A stretch of DNA of 64,000 nt from Embleya sp049739465. GTDB lineage: Bacteria > Actinomycetota > Actinomycetes > Streptomycetales > Streptomycetaceae. The position numbers were made by a program, and so were the translations under genes. Below are positions 7,983 through 16,024 of the stretch, piece after piece (position 1 is the stretch's first letter; each line of letters begins with the position of its first letter). The notes beneath the pieces are model-generated. The model worked only from the letters and a program-made list of their open reading frames with translations, was not told the origin of the DNA and searched no databases. The stretch lies in assembly GCF_049739465.1 (NCBI RefSeq), contig NZ_JBMHHY010000026.1, positions 95,771-159,770 of the forward strand. Reading direction: 5' to 3'.

Positions 7983-9628
7983 GCGGTCGACTCCTTGGGT
8001 TCGTGGGCCTGGTAGGCGACCTGGACGGCGCCGTCGCGCAGGGACGTGACGAGGTTGCCGCGCCACCGGGCGTCGTCGAGGTCCGGACGGTCCTCGCGCC
8101 AGTGGCAGCCGCGCGTCTCCTCGCGAAGCAGCGCGGCGCGGGTGAGCACGCTCGCGACCAGGTGCAGGTTGGTGGTCTCCCAGGTCTGCGTGCACGGATC
8201 GGTACTGGTACGACCGGCCAACGTGGTCAACTCGGCCTCGGTGGCGGCCAGTCCGCCGGCGTGGCGCAGTACGCCGGCGCCCGCGCTCATCGCGCGTTGC
8301 AGCGGCAGCCGGACCGCCTCGCCGATCAGCCCGGCAGGTCCCTTCGGCGCGACCGGCTCGGCGAACGGCGGCATGTCCCGGGCCAGATCGGCGGCGATCC
8401 GCTCGGCGAAGACCAGGCCCTCCAGAAGCGAATTGGACGCGAGCCGGTTGGCGCCGTGCACGCCGGTGCAGGCCACCTCCCCGCACGCGTACAACCCCGG
8501 CACGCTGGTCCGGCCGTGCAGGTCGGTACGCACCCCGCCACTGGCGTGGTGCGCGGCGGGCGCGACCGGGATCGGCTCGGTCACCGGGTCGATGCCGTGC
8601 GCGCGGCACGCGGCCAGGATGGTCGGGAAGCGGTGCTTCCACATCTCCGCGCCGAAGTGCCGACCGTCCAGGTACATGTGCTCGGCGCCGGTCTCGGCCA
8701 TCCGGCGCACGATGCCCTTGGCCACGATGTCGCGCGGGGCCAGCTCGCCGAGCGGATGACGGTCCGTCATGAACCGGACCCCCGCCGCGTCCACGAGATG
8801 CGCGCCCTCGCCGCGGACCGCCTCGGAGACCAGCGGTTGTTGCCCCTCGGCGCCCGCGCCCAGCCACAACACGGTCGGATGGAACTGGACGAACTCCAGG
8901 TCGGTGACCTCGGCCCCGCCGCGCAGCGCGAGCGCGACCCCGTCGCCCGTGGACACCGAGGGGTTCGTGGTGGAGGAGAACACCTGGCCCATGCCGCCGG
9001 TGGCGAGCACGACGGCGCGCCCCACCGCGGCGCCGACCCCGTCCCGCGCGCCCTCGCCCATCACGTGCAGCGTGACTCCGCAGGCACGCCCCGACGCGTC
9101 CTTGAGCAGGTCGAGCACGAGCGCGTTCTCGATCACCTCGATGTCGGGCGTGGCCCGCACCGCCGCGACCAGCGCCCGCGATATCTCCGCGCCCGTCGCG
9201 TCCCCGCCCGCGTGCGCGATCCGATTGCGCAGGTGCCCGCCCTCGCGGGTGAGCAGCACGTCGCCGTCCGGGCCGCGGTCGAACTCGGCGCCGGTGGCGA
9301 TCAGTCGGCGTACCGCGTCCGGGCCCTCGCCGACCAGGACCCGGACCGCGTCCTCGGCGCACAACCCGGCGCCCGCGACGAGGGTGTCCCGCAGGTGCTG
9401 TTCGGGGGTGTCGCCCTCGCCGAGCGCGGCGGCTATCCCGCCCTGCGCCCAGCGCGTGGAGCCCTCGTCCAACTGGGCCTTGGTCACCAGGAGCACCCGG
9501 CCCGCACGGCGCGCGCGCAGCGCGACGGTCAGGCCCGCCACCCCGGAGCCGACCACGATGACGTCCGCGCGTACGGTCCACCCGGGATCGGGTGCGGCCA
9601 GGCGCGCGGGCTGTACGGGTGCGTTCAC
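7979..9628 (-). CDS. nadB: L-aspartate oxidase
   Basis: 549-residue flavoprotein. The FAD-binding Rossmann motif is VIVVGSGVAGLTVALRA near residue 25, followed by STRWAQGGIAAAL, the catalytic-region sequence EGGHLRNRIAHAGGDATG, QFHPTVLW, and the second flavin segment LYACGEVACTGVHGANRLASNSLLEG. It oxidises aspartate to iminoaspartate, the first step of de novo NAD synthesis. The start at 9628 overlaps the end of panD by 4 bp and its stop overlaps nadC, so panD-nadB-nadC form a tightly coupled set. The length is typical of actinobacterial NadB. Confidence 0.96.
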   Translation of the reverse strand: MNAPVQPARLAAPDPGWTVRADVIVVGSGVAGLTVALRARRAGRVLLVTKAQLDEGSTRWAQGGIAAALGEGDTPEQHLRDTLVAGAGLCAEDAVRVLVGEGPDAVRRLIATGAEFDRGPDGDVLLTREGGHLRNRIAHAGGDATGAEISRALVAAVRATPDIEVIENALVLDLLKDASGRACGVTLHVMGEGARDGVGAAVGRAVVLATGGMGQVFSSTTNPSVSTGDGVALALRGGAEVTDLEFVQFHPTVLWLGAGAEGQQPLVSEAVRGEGAHLVDAAGVRFMTDRHPLGELAPRDIVAKGIVRRMAETGAEHMYLDGRHFGAEMWKHRFPTILAACRAHGIDPVTEPIPVAPAAHHASGGVRTDLHGRTSVPGLYACGEVACTGVHGANRLASNSLLEGLVFAERIAADLARDMPPFAEPVAPKGPAGLIGEAVRLPLQRAMSAGAGVLRHAGGLAATEAELTTLAGRTSTDPCTQTWETTNLHLVASVLTRAALLREETRGCHWREDRPDLDDARWRGNLVTSLRDGAVQVAYQAHEPKESTA

Positions 9629-10071
9629 GACGCGGTCCGGGCGCCGACCACACGATCCCCGGCCACACGATCCCCGCGGACGGTCTCGCCGCCGGGCAGC
9701 GGCTCGGCCGGGTCGTGCCCGGTCCCGGTGATCGTGTTGGTCGCGTCGACGAACACCACACGCGGCCGCATCGCCCGCGCCTCGGCGTCGGTGACCTGCG
9801 CGTAGGCGATGATGATCACCAGATCGCCGGTGTGCACCAGGCGGGCCGCGGCGCCGTTGATCCCGATCACACCGGTGCCACGGGGGCCTGCGATCGTGTA
9901 GGTCTCCAGGCGCGCGCCGTTGTCGATGTCGACCACGTGCACCAGTTCGCCGGGCAGGATGTCGGCGGCTTCGAGCAGATCCTCGTCGATGGTGATGGAT
10001 CCGACGTAGTGGAGGTCCGCCTGCGTGATCGTCGCGCGGTGGATCTTGGACTTGAACATCGTGCGCATCAT
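9625..10071 (-). CDS. panD: Aspartate 1-decarboxylase proenzyme
   Basis: 148 residues. The core MFKSKIHRATITQADLHYVG followed by Ser is the PanD signature: self-cleavage between Gly24 and Ser25 creates the pyruvoyl cofactor, and Lys9, Tyr22 and Tyr58-region residues line the active site. It makes beta-alanine for pantothenate. The C-terminus after about residue 115 is an extension unlike compact PanD enzymes (GGETVRGDRVAGDRVVGART), rich in a VRGDR/VAGDR repeat and probably unstructured. The start may be any of three close ATGs (10071, 10068, 10059). Both ends overlap neighbouring genes (panC upstream, nadB downstream). Confidence 0.95.
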   Translation of the reverse strand: MMRTMFKSKIHRATITQADLHYVGSITIDEDLLEAADILPGELVHVVDIDNGARLETYTIAGPRGTGVIGINGAAARLVHTGDLVIIIAYAQVTDAEARAMRPRVVFVDATNTITGTGHDPAEPLPGGETVRGDRVAGDRVVGARTAS

Positions 10072-10928
10072 GACCGGGGGACTCCCGTGATCGTCAGGCG
10101 GGCGTTGTCGATGAGCCGGGTGCTGCCGACCCGGGCCGCGATCGCCAGGATCGCCGGGCCGGCGTGGTCCGCGGCCACCGCGGTGAAGTCGTCGGGGTCG
10201 ACCAACTCCAGGTAGTCGGGCGTCAGTACGGCCCGCAGCACGTCGTCGGCGGCGGCCCGAACCGCGTAGGCACCATGGCCGGCGTGCCGAGCGCCCGCGT
10301 CGAGCGCGCGGCTCAGCGAGAGCGCGATCTCCCGCTCGGCAGCGGAGAGATAGCGGTTGCGGCTGGACCGGGCCAGCCCGTCGGGTTCGCGGACGGTGGG
10401 CACGCCCACGATCTCGACGGGGAAGTTCAGGTCGCGCACCATGCGCCGGATCAGCGCGAGTTGCTGGGCGTCCTTCTCGCCGAAGAAGGCGACCTTCGGC
10501 GCGGTCAGGTGCAGCAGCTTGGCGACCACGGTGAGCATGCCGTCGAAGTGGCCGGGCCGGGAGGCGCCTTCGAGCACCGCGCCGGTGGGTCCGGCGCTGA
10601 TCCGTACGCGCGGCTCGCCGCCCGGGTAGACCTCCTCGACCGAGGGCGCGAACACCACGTCGGCGCCCGCCTGCTCGCTCAGTTGCAGGTCGGCGTCGAG
10701 GGTGCGCGGGTAGCGGTCCAGGTCCTCGCCCGCGCCGAACTGGAGCGGGTTGACGAACACGGTGACCACGACGTGGCCGGTCGGGCCGACGAACTCGCGC
10801 GCCGCGCGGATCAGCGCGGCGTGGCCCTCGTGCAGGGCGCCCATGGTCATCACCACCGCGCGCAGCCCGTACGGCCGGGTGTCCTCGACGAGTTCGGCGG
10901 CGGTCCGCGCAAGTCGCACGTCGGTCAC
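10068..10928 (-). CDS. panC: Pantothenate synthetase (pantoate--beta-alanine ligase)
   Basis: 286 residues from the GTG at 10928, which overlaps the stop of the preceding DUF2520 gene (GTGA). The adenylation motif HIGH-equivalent is MTMGALHEGHAALIR; FVNPLQFG binds pantoate; AFFGEKDAQQLALIRRM and the KMSKS-equivalent loop LARSSRNRYLS follow. It condenses pantoate with beta-alanine, whose supplier panD overlaps its 3' end. Stop and start junctions along DUF2520-panC-panD-nadB-nadC all overlap by a few bases, supporting a single polycistronic unit. Confidence 0.96.
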   Translation of the reverse strand: MTDVRLARTAAELVEDTRPYGLRAVVMTMGALHEGHAALIRAAREFVGPTGHVVVTVFVNPLQFGAGEDLDRYPRTLDADLQLSEQAGADVVFAPSVEEVYPGGEPRVRISAGPTGAVLEGASRPGHFDGMLTVVAKLLHLTAPKVAFFGEKDAQQLALIRRMVRDLNFPVEIVGVPTVREPDGLARSSRNRYLSAAEREIALSLSRALDAGARHAGHGAYAVRAAADDVLRAVLTPDYLELVDPDDFTAVAADHAGPAILAIAARVGSTRLIDNARLTITGVPRS

Positions 10929-11863
10929 GGTCGGCCTCCCTCGGCCAGTACGTCGAGCAGCGCCTCGGCCGCCTCGGCCTTGAGCAGGCCCGCGTTCAGC
11001 GCCCGGTCGGCGGTCAGTCGGGCCATCGCGACGTAGGCGGCGAGCGCCTCGGGCGAGACCCGGCGCAGCTCGGCCACGTGCGCGGCCACGGTGCCCGCGT
11101 CGCCGCGCGCCACCGGGCCGGTGAGCGCGTGGTCGCCGGCCCGCAGCGCGTTGTCCAGGGCGGCGCCGAGGAGTGGTCCGAGCATCCGGCCGGGGGCCCG
11201 CACGCCGGCCAGGCCGAGCAGTTCGATCGACTGCGCGACCAGGGTGACCAGGTGGTTCGCGCCGTTGGCCAGGGCCACGTGGTAGAGCGCGCGGTCGTGC
11301 TCCTCGATCCATTCGGGCTCGCCGCCCATCTCCACGACGAGCGCCTCGGCGACCGGGCGCAGCACCTCGGGCGAGGTGACGCCGAACGAGCAGCCGGCCA
11401 GTCGTTCCAGGTCGATCGTGCTCCCGGTGAAGGTCATCACCGGGTGCAGCGCGAGGGGCAGCGCGCCGGCGCGGGTGGCGGGCTCCAGGATGTCCACGCC
11501 GTAGCGGCCGGACGCGTGCACGAGGAGTTGGCCGGTCCGGATCGCGCCGGTCTCGGCCAGGCCGCGCACGAGCGCGTCGAGCGCGTCGTCCGGGACGGTC
11601 AGCAGGGCCAGGTCGGAGACCGCGAGCACCTCCTGCGGGGTGACCAGCGGGACGCCCGGGAGGAGGTCCTCGGCGCGGCGCCGGGACGCCTCGGAGACGC
11701 CGGAGGCGGCCACCACCGAGTGCCCGGCGAGGGCGAGGGCGGCGGCGAGGGCGGGGCCGACGCGGCCGGTGCCGACGACGCCGACGCGCAGCCGCGCGGG
11801 GCGGTGGGCGGGGTCGGGCGAGCGGCCGTGCGGATACGGGGGTGCGGTGATGTCGTTGTTCAC
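10925..11863 (-). CDS. Rossmann-like and DUF2520 domain protein (putative NAD(P)-dependent dehydrogenase)
   Basis: 312 residues. LRVGVVGTGRVGPALAAAL is a dinucleotide-binding motif, and the Rossmann part extends to about residue 160. The C-terminal DUF2520 half includes ALHPVMTFTGS and the helical segment YHVALANGANHLVTLVAQS, resembling 6-phosphogluconate dehydrogenase-like C-terminal domains. The family is often found beside panC in actinomycetes; a ketopantoate reductase-like role has been suggested from that context but is not shown here. The GTG start at 11863 has GAAGG about 10 nt upstream; an in-frame extension beyond it is Arg-rich and unlikely. It is the first gene of the overlapping pan/nad set. 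Confidence 0.85.
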   Translation of the reverse strand: MNNDITAPPYPHGRSPDPAHRPARLRVGVVGTGRVGPALAAALALAGHSVVAASGVSEASRRRAEDLLPGVPLVTPQEVLAVSDLALLTVPDDALDALVRGLAETGAIRTGQLLVHASGRYGVDILEPATRAGALPLALHPVMTFTGSTIDLERLAGCSFGVTSPEVLRPVAEALVVEMGGEPEWIEEHDRALYHVALANGANHLVTLVAQSIELLGLAGVRAPGRMLGPLLGAALDNALRAGDHALTGPVARGDAGTVAAHVAELRRVSPEALAAYVAMARLTADRALNAGLLKAEAAEALLDVLAEGGRP

Positions 11864-11927
11864 GCGAGCGAGCCTTCCGTTCCAGTCCGCGGCGGGTACC
11901 GGACGAGTACTGGCCCGATCAGGGTAC

Positions 11928-12365
11928 TCACGCGCCGGGCGGGCCGATCCCCGGGTTGCTCGGCGGGTCGGTCGGACGCGGGGCCGGCGGCGGCCACCGA
12001 TAGCGGGAGGAGCCGGCCAGGTACGAGGCACGCTGGACGACCTTGCGGCGGATCAGCTCGGGTCCGCGCATGCCGATCGCGCCGAGCGCGGTCAGCACCA
12101 GGCCGGTGAGCAGCATGGTGCCGGTGACCACCCGCGCGACGCGGACGCTGCGCGGGCCGCCCTGGGTCTGGAGCGAGTAGGCGGAGGAGGCCGGGCGGCC
12201 CCCGTCGGCGGTCGGTTGCACTGTCGCGACGGCGCTACTGCGCTCGGGTGACGTGGGGTGGGCCGGGCCGACGTCCAGGGTGCCGGCCGCCGCGACGATG
12301 CCCACCGCGGCGACCGCGAGCGCGCAGCGTCGACCCGCGCGGATGACCAGTTGACGGCTTCCCAC
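11928..12365 (-). CDS. Small secreted or membrane protein of unknown function
   Basis: 145 residues from a GTG at 12365 with GGGAGG 8 nt upstream. The N-terminus RRCALAVAAVGIVAAAGTLDV is a signal peptide or membrane anchor. A second hydrophobic segment, VTGTMLLTGLVLTALGAIG, lies at about residues 80-98, followed by a basic stretch (RGPELIRRKVVQRA) and a Pro-rich tail. I do not recognise a family. It precedes the pan operon on the same strand, with a 64-bp gap to the DUF2520 gene, so it could be co-transcribed. Confidence 0.6.
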   Translation of the reverse strand: MGSRQLVIRAGRRCALAVAAVGIVAAAGTLDVGPAHPTSPERSSAVATVQPTADGGRPASSAYSLQTQGGPRSVRVARVVTGTMLLTGLVLTALGAIGMRGPELIRRKVVQRASYLAGSSRYRWPPPAPRPTDPPSNPGIGPPGA

Positions 12366-12649
12366 GGGGAGCCTCCCGGTGACCGGTGACGATGGACCAG
12401 GTGCGAGGGTTCGGCCTCTCCTTCCCCGAGTCGATCGCTTATGTGTCCCCTTTCGCCCCCGTTCGCATGCCTCACCCCCGAAAAACCCCGGGAAACAGCC
12501 ACGTGGGGCCGCGCGTGGCCGGAACAGAGCCGACGGGCCGCCGCCGACCGGGCGCCGCCGCGCCGGGGGTACCGGGGCCGGAGCACGGCGGTCGACCGAA
12601 CGTCGCGGGGCGCCGGGGGCGGGCGGCGGGTCGGGCCCCCGAAGCGGCC

Positions 12650-13831
12650 CTAGCCGAGTCGGATCGGTAGGTGGGTCAGGGCGTTGTTGAGGTTCGAGGG
12701 GAGGCGTTTCGGGGGGCCGGTGGGCTCGATGACGGGGTAGGTCGCGAGCAGTTCCTCGAAGAAGACCCGGCCCTCCAGGCGGGCGATGTGTACGCCCAGG
12801 CAGAAGTGCTCGGCGAAGCCGAAGGACAGGTGCGGGTTGGGTCGGCGGGTGATGTCGAAGCGCTGTGGGTCGGCGAAGACGTCCTCGTCGCGGTTCGCCG
12901 ACGTGTAGTACATCGCCACCTTGTCGCCCGCCCTGATCGGGACGCCGCGCAGCTCGGTGTCCCGGGTCGCGGTGCGCCGGAAGTAGTGCAGCGGGTTGGC
13001 CCAGCGCAGGATCTCCTCGACCGCCCCCGGCACCAGCGCACGATCCGCGCGCACCACGGCCAACTGGTCCGGGTGGGTGAGCAGCGCATGCAGCCCGGCG
13101 GACAACATGGTCTTGGTGGTGTCGTTGCCCGCCGTCACCAGTTGTACGAAGAATCGGCCGAAATCCGCGTCGCTCATCATCCGGCCGCCGAACTCGGACG
13201 CCAGGATCAGCGACGTGAGGTCCTCGCGCGGCTCCTCGGTCCGCCGCCGGGCCGCGAAGCCGATCGCGTAGCGGGCCATCTCGATCGCCGCCACACCGCC
13301 CTCCCCCGCCGTGTTCCGCTCGGCGAGCGCGTGGATGTGGTCCCAGTCCCGCTCCGGCAGGCCCATCAGCTCGCCGATCACCTGGGTCGGCAGGCTGGAC
13401 GTGACGTCGTGCACGAACTCGACCTCACCGGTGCCCACCCGCGCGAAGATCTCCCGGCAGATGGTCCGGATCCGCTCCTCCATGCCGCCGACCACCTTGG
13501 CGGTGAACGACTTCACCAGCGGCTTGCGATAGGCACGATGGCGCGGCGGGTCCATCGACAGCAGCGTGCCGCGCAGCGCGTCGAGCCGCTCCGGGTCGAG
13601 ATCCTCCACGATGATCCCGCCCGCCTCGGCGGAGAACAGCTCGGGGTGTTGCGAGACGTACTCGACGTCGGCGTGCTTGAGCACGGCCCAGTAGCCCGGC
13701 TGTCCGGGGATGTCCTGCCAGTAGACCGGCCGGGTCGCGCGCAGCTCGGCGAACAGCGTGTGCGGCGGGCCGGCCAGGTATCGCTCCGGGCGGTAGAGGT
13801 CGGGTTCGGTCGGGTCGAGCGTGGTGGTCAT
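12650..13831 (-). CDS. Cytochrome P450
   Basis: 393 residues, a soluble bacterial class I P450. Family landmarks are present in order: I-helix oxygen-binding VTAGNDTTKT, K-helix EEILRW, the PERF-region substitute DPQRFDITRRPNPH, and the heme loop LSFGFAEHFCLGVHIARLEG with the thiolate ligand at Cys344. No ferredoxin or reductase gene is adjacent, so electrons must come from elsewhere. The ATG start has GAGGG 8 nt upstream. It lies 33 bp behind a cupin dioxygenase-like gene on the same strand and diverges, with that gene, from an SDR. Together they suggest oxidation of a small ketone, terpenoid or aromatic compound. The substrate is unknown. Confidence 0.92.
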   Translation of the reverse strand: MTTTLDPTEPDLYRPERYLAGPPHTLFAELRATRPVYWQDIPGQPGYWAVLKHADVEYVSQHPELFSAEAGGIIVEDLDPERLDALRGTLLSMDPPRHRAYRKPLVKSFTAKVVGGMEERIRTICREIFARVGTGEVEFVHDVTSSLPTQVIGELMGLPERDWDHIHALAERNTAGEGGVAAIEMARYAIGFAARRRTEEPREDLTSLILASEFGGRMMSDADFGRFFVQLVTAGNDTTKTMLSAGLHALLTHPDQLAVVRADRALVPGAVEEILRWANPLHYFRRTATRDTELRGVPIRAGDKVAMYYTSANRDEDVFADPQRFDITRRPNPHLSFGFAEHFCLGVHIARLEGRVFFEELLATYPVIEPTGPPKRLPSNLNNALTHLPIRLG

Positions 13832-13864
13832 GGTGCTCCCTCGGGGCCTCGGATCGGACGGTGG

Positions 13865-14323
13865 TCAGCCCACGAGCACGTTCGGGCGGCCGAAGCCCTG
13901 GGCCTGGCACAGGGCTTCGTACGCGCGCAGCGTGCCCGCGCCGTCGGTGACCGAGGTGACGTCGCCGTCGGCGTCCAGGTTGAGATTGGCGCCGTACATC
14001 TGGAAGACCACCCGGGTGTCCGGCTCGACGCAGGTGAGGGTGTGTATCGAACCGGCGGGCTCGTACAGGAACGAGCCGGCCCGGTTGACGTAGTCGTACT
14101 CGACGTACTTCCACGCACCGGAACTGGTGTAGCCGTACACCGGGCCGGTGTGCCGGTGCGTCTCGACGGCGAAGCCGGGCTGGAAGATGTTCTCCACGAT
14201 CCAGAGGCCCTCGTCCTCCTTGACGCACAGCACCTTGAGCTTGTTGCCGCCGCCGATCTCGACGAACGGCAGGTCCTCGGCGCCGATGTGCACGGCGGGG
14301 CGTCCGGCTGCGGTGGTGGTCAT
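13865..14323 (-). CDS. Cupin, 2,4'-dihydroxyacetophenone dioxygenase-like
   Basis: 152 residues from the ATG at 14323, preceded by GGGAGGAA 4 nt upstream. It is a single-domain cupin: the metal motif first half is FAVETHRHTGPVYGYT (two His plus a later Glu/Tyr region) and the second half is SIHTLTC. The order and spacing resemble the dioxygenase family that cleaves 2,4'-dihydroxyacetophenone, but membership by sequence does not fix the substrate; related acetylacetone-type cupins are also possible. It precedes the P450 with a 33-bp gap and is probably co-transcribed with it. Its 5' side faces the SDR gene across 145 bp that holds a TGTAAC direct repeat. Confidence 0.75.
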   Translation of the reverse strand: MTTTAAGRPAVHIGAEDLPFVEIGGGNKLKVLCVKEDEGLWIVENIFQPGFAVETHRHTGPVYGYTSSGAWKYVEYDYVNRAGSFLYEPAGSIHTLTCVEPDTRVVFQMYGANLNLDADGDVTSVTDGAGTLRAYEALCQAQGFGRPNVLVG

Positions 14324-14353
14324 GCGGTTCCTCCCGAAGGCGAGCACTGCTCC

Positions 14354-14367
14354 TGTAACGGTGTAAC
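14354..14367. promoter_or_regulatory. TGTAAC direct repeat between the cupin and SDR genes
   Basis: Two TGTAAC hexamers in tandem separated by GG, in the 145-bp divergent intergenic region. Such direct hexamers often bind activators, but no regulator gene lies beside them. Function inferred only from position. Confidence 0.3.
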
Positions 14368-14468
14368 AGCATGCCTCGAACGGCGGCGGGTTTCGAGGGC
14401 CACGCGACCTGGGCAACACCATCGATCGCACGCGCGAACGCATGAGGACAGTGGACGGGGAGCGGGAG

Positions 14469-15278
14469 ATGGGTCAGCTCGAGGGAAAGGTGGCCGTGGT
14501 CACCGGGGGCGCGGGCGGCATCGGGCGCGCGTGTTGCGAGCGGTTCGCCGAGGAGGGCGCCGACATCGTGGTCGCCGATCTGTTCGACGAGGCCGCGATG
14601 GACACCATCGAGGCGGTCGAGAAGCGCGGCCGGCGGGCCACCTACATGCGCACCGACGCGAGCAGCCCCACCGACACCGGGACGGTGATGCAACACGCGA
14701 TCGACACGTTCGGCGCGATCGACGTGCTGGTCACCGCCGCGGGCATCGCCACCGCCGACCATGCCGGCGGTCGGCCCGGTCCGCCGGCCCCGATCGAGCG
14801 GGACCCGATCCGCCGGTTCACCGACAGTCCGCTCGCCGAGTGGCAGCGGGTGCTCGACGTGAATCTGACCGGCACGCTGCTCGCGGTGCAGGCCGCCGCG
14901 CGCTGGATGGTCGCGCTCGGCCGGCGCGGCTCGATCATCACCATCGCCTCGATCGCCGCGAAACACCCCGAGGCGGGCGGGCCCGCGTATTCGGTGTCCA
15001 AGGCGGGCGTGTGGATGTTGACCAAGCAGGCCGCGCTGGCCCTGGGCCCGGCCGGGATCCGGGTCAACGCGATCGGCCCCGGCTTCATCGAGAGCAATAT
15101 GACCGCGGTCCTGCGCGGGATGCCCGAGCTGGAGCAACAACTGCTCGGCAGCGTGGCGCTCGGCCGACTCGGCAGCGCCCGCGAGGTGGCCAACGCGGCG
15201 CTGTTCCTGGCGAGCGACCAGTCGTCCTATTTCACCGGCGAGATGTTGCACCCGGACGGCGGCTTCTACACGGACTGA
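14469..15278 (+). CDS. Short-chain dehydrogenase/reductase
   Basis: 269 residues. The ATG at 14469 is chosen because GGGGAG lies 6 nt upstream; an in-frame ATG at 14442 would add nine residues. The cofactor loop is VVTGGAGGIGRACC and the acidic residue in DIVVADLFDE favours NAD(H). The catalytic set is complete: Asn in LDVNLTGTLL, Ser in SIITIASIAAKH, and Tyr/Lys in AYSVSKAGV. The end (VNAIGPGFIESNMT, GEMLHPDGGFYTD) is a classical SDR. It diverges from the cupin-P450 pair and probably interconverts an alcohol and ketone in the same pathway. Confidence 0.92.
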   Translation: MGQLEGKVAVVTGGAGGIGRACCERFAEEGADIVVADLFDEAAMDTIEAVEKRGRRATYMRTDASSPTDTGTVMQHAIDTFGAIDVLVTAAGIATADHAGGRPGPPAPIERDPIRRFTDSPLAEWQRVLDVNLTGTLLAVQAAARWMVALGRRGSIITIASIAAKHPEAGGPAYSVSKAGVWMLTKQAALALGPAGIRVNAIGPGFIESNMTAVLRGMPELEQQLLGSVALGRLGSAREVANAALFLASDQSSYFTGEMLHPDGGFYTD

Positions 15279-15280
15279 TC

Positions 15281-15309
15281 GGGCGCGGGCCGGGCCTCGG
15301 CCCGCGCCC
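15281..15309. terminator. Bidirectional hairpin between the SDR and response regulator genes
   Basis: Perfect 12-bp stem GGGCGCGGGCCG / CGGCCCGCGCCC with a 5-nt loop, 3 bp after the SDR stop and 17 bp from the stop of the convergent response regulator gene. It can end transcripts from both sides. Confidence 0.75.
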
Positions 15310-15325
15310 CGAAAGCGGGTGCCGG

Positions 15326-16024
15326 CTACCGGCCCCGAGCCTTGACCAGGCCCGTCTCGTAGGCGAGCACCACCACCTGGACCCGATCCCGCAGCCCGAG
15401 CTTCATCAGGATCCGGCCGACGTGGGTCTTGATGGTGGCCTCGGACAGGAACAACCGCTGTGCGATCTCCGCGTTGGACAGGCCCTGGGCGACCAGCATC
15501 ATCACCTCCAGCTCACGCTCGGTGAGCGCGTCCACCACGTCCGGCCGGGGCTCGTGGTCGCTGGGCAGGATCGGCGCGAACCGGTCCAGGAGCCGCTTGG
15601 TGGTGCTCGGCGCCACCACCGCGTCACCCGAGGCCACCGCGCGGATCCCGGAGAGCAGCTCCGGCGGCGGGACGTCCTTGAGCAGGAAGCCGCTCGCGCC
15701 GGCCTTGAGCGCGGCGAACGCGTACTCGTCCAGGTCGAACGTGGTCAGCATCAGCACCTTGGGCCGCACCCGGCCCTCGGGCAGTACGAGCGCGCCCTCG
15801 CCGCCGTCCGCGCAGATCCGCCGGCACGCCTCGACGCCGTCCATCCGCGGCATCCGTACGTCCATCAGGACCACGTCCACGTCCACGTGCCGAAGCTTGT
15901 CGATCGCCTCGACGCCGTCGCCGGCCTCGGCCACCACGCTCATGTCCGGCTGGGCCTGCAACACCATGGTGAAACCGGTCCGTAGCAATTCCTGGTCGTC
16001 GACCAGCATCACCTTGATGCTCAC
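15326..16024 (-). CDS. NarL/LuxR-family response regulator
   Basis: 232 residues. The receiver domain (about 1-120) has the acidic pair in MLVDDQELL, the phosphorylation site Asp55 in VVLMDVRMPRMDG, and the switch residues Thr and Lys in LTTFD and GFLLKD. The C-terminal LuxR-type helix-turn-helix is LTERELEVMMLVAQGLSNAE followed by IAQRLFLSEATIKTHV. The GTG start at 16024 overlaps the stop of the upstream kinase gene (GTGA), so the two are translationally coupled. The target genes are unknown. A second, paralogous kinase without its own regulator lies further upstream on the same strand. Confidence 0.94.
   Translation of the reverse strand: MSIKVMLVDDQELLRTGFTMVLQAQPDMSVVAEAGDGVEAIDKLRHVDVDVVLMDVRMPRMDGVEACRRICADGGEGALVLPEGRVRPKVLMLTTFDLDEYAFAALKAGASGFLLKDVPPPELLSGIRAVASGDAVVAPSTTKRLLDRFAPILPSDHEPRPDVVDALTERELEVMMLVAQGLSNAEIAQRLFLSEATIKTHVGRILMKLGLRDRVQVVVLAYETGLVKARGR

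Noticed and set aside
7092..9761. Fusion of NadC with a long N-terminal extension
   Set aside because: The extension is an out-of-frame reading of nadB; a GTG start at 7982 with GTGA overlap explains the real nadC.
12671..15985. A plus-strand open frame of more than 1,100 codons across the P450 and cupin genes
   Set aside because: It is antisense to genes with complete family motifs and shows the amino-acid bias of a shadow frame.
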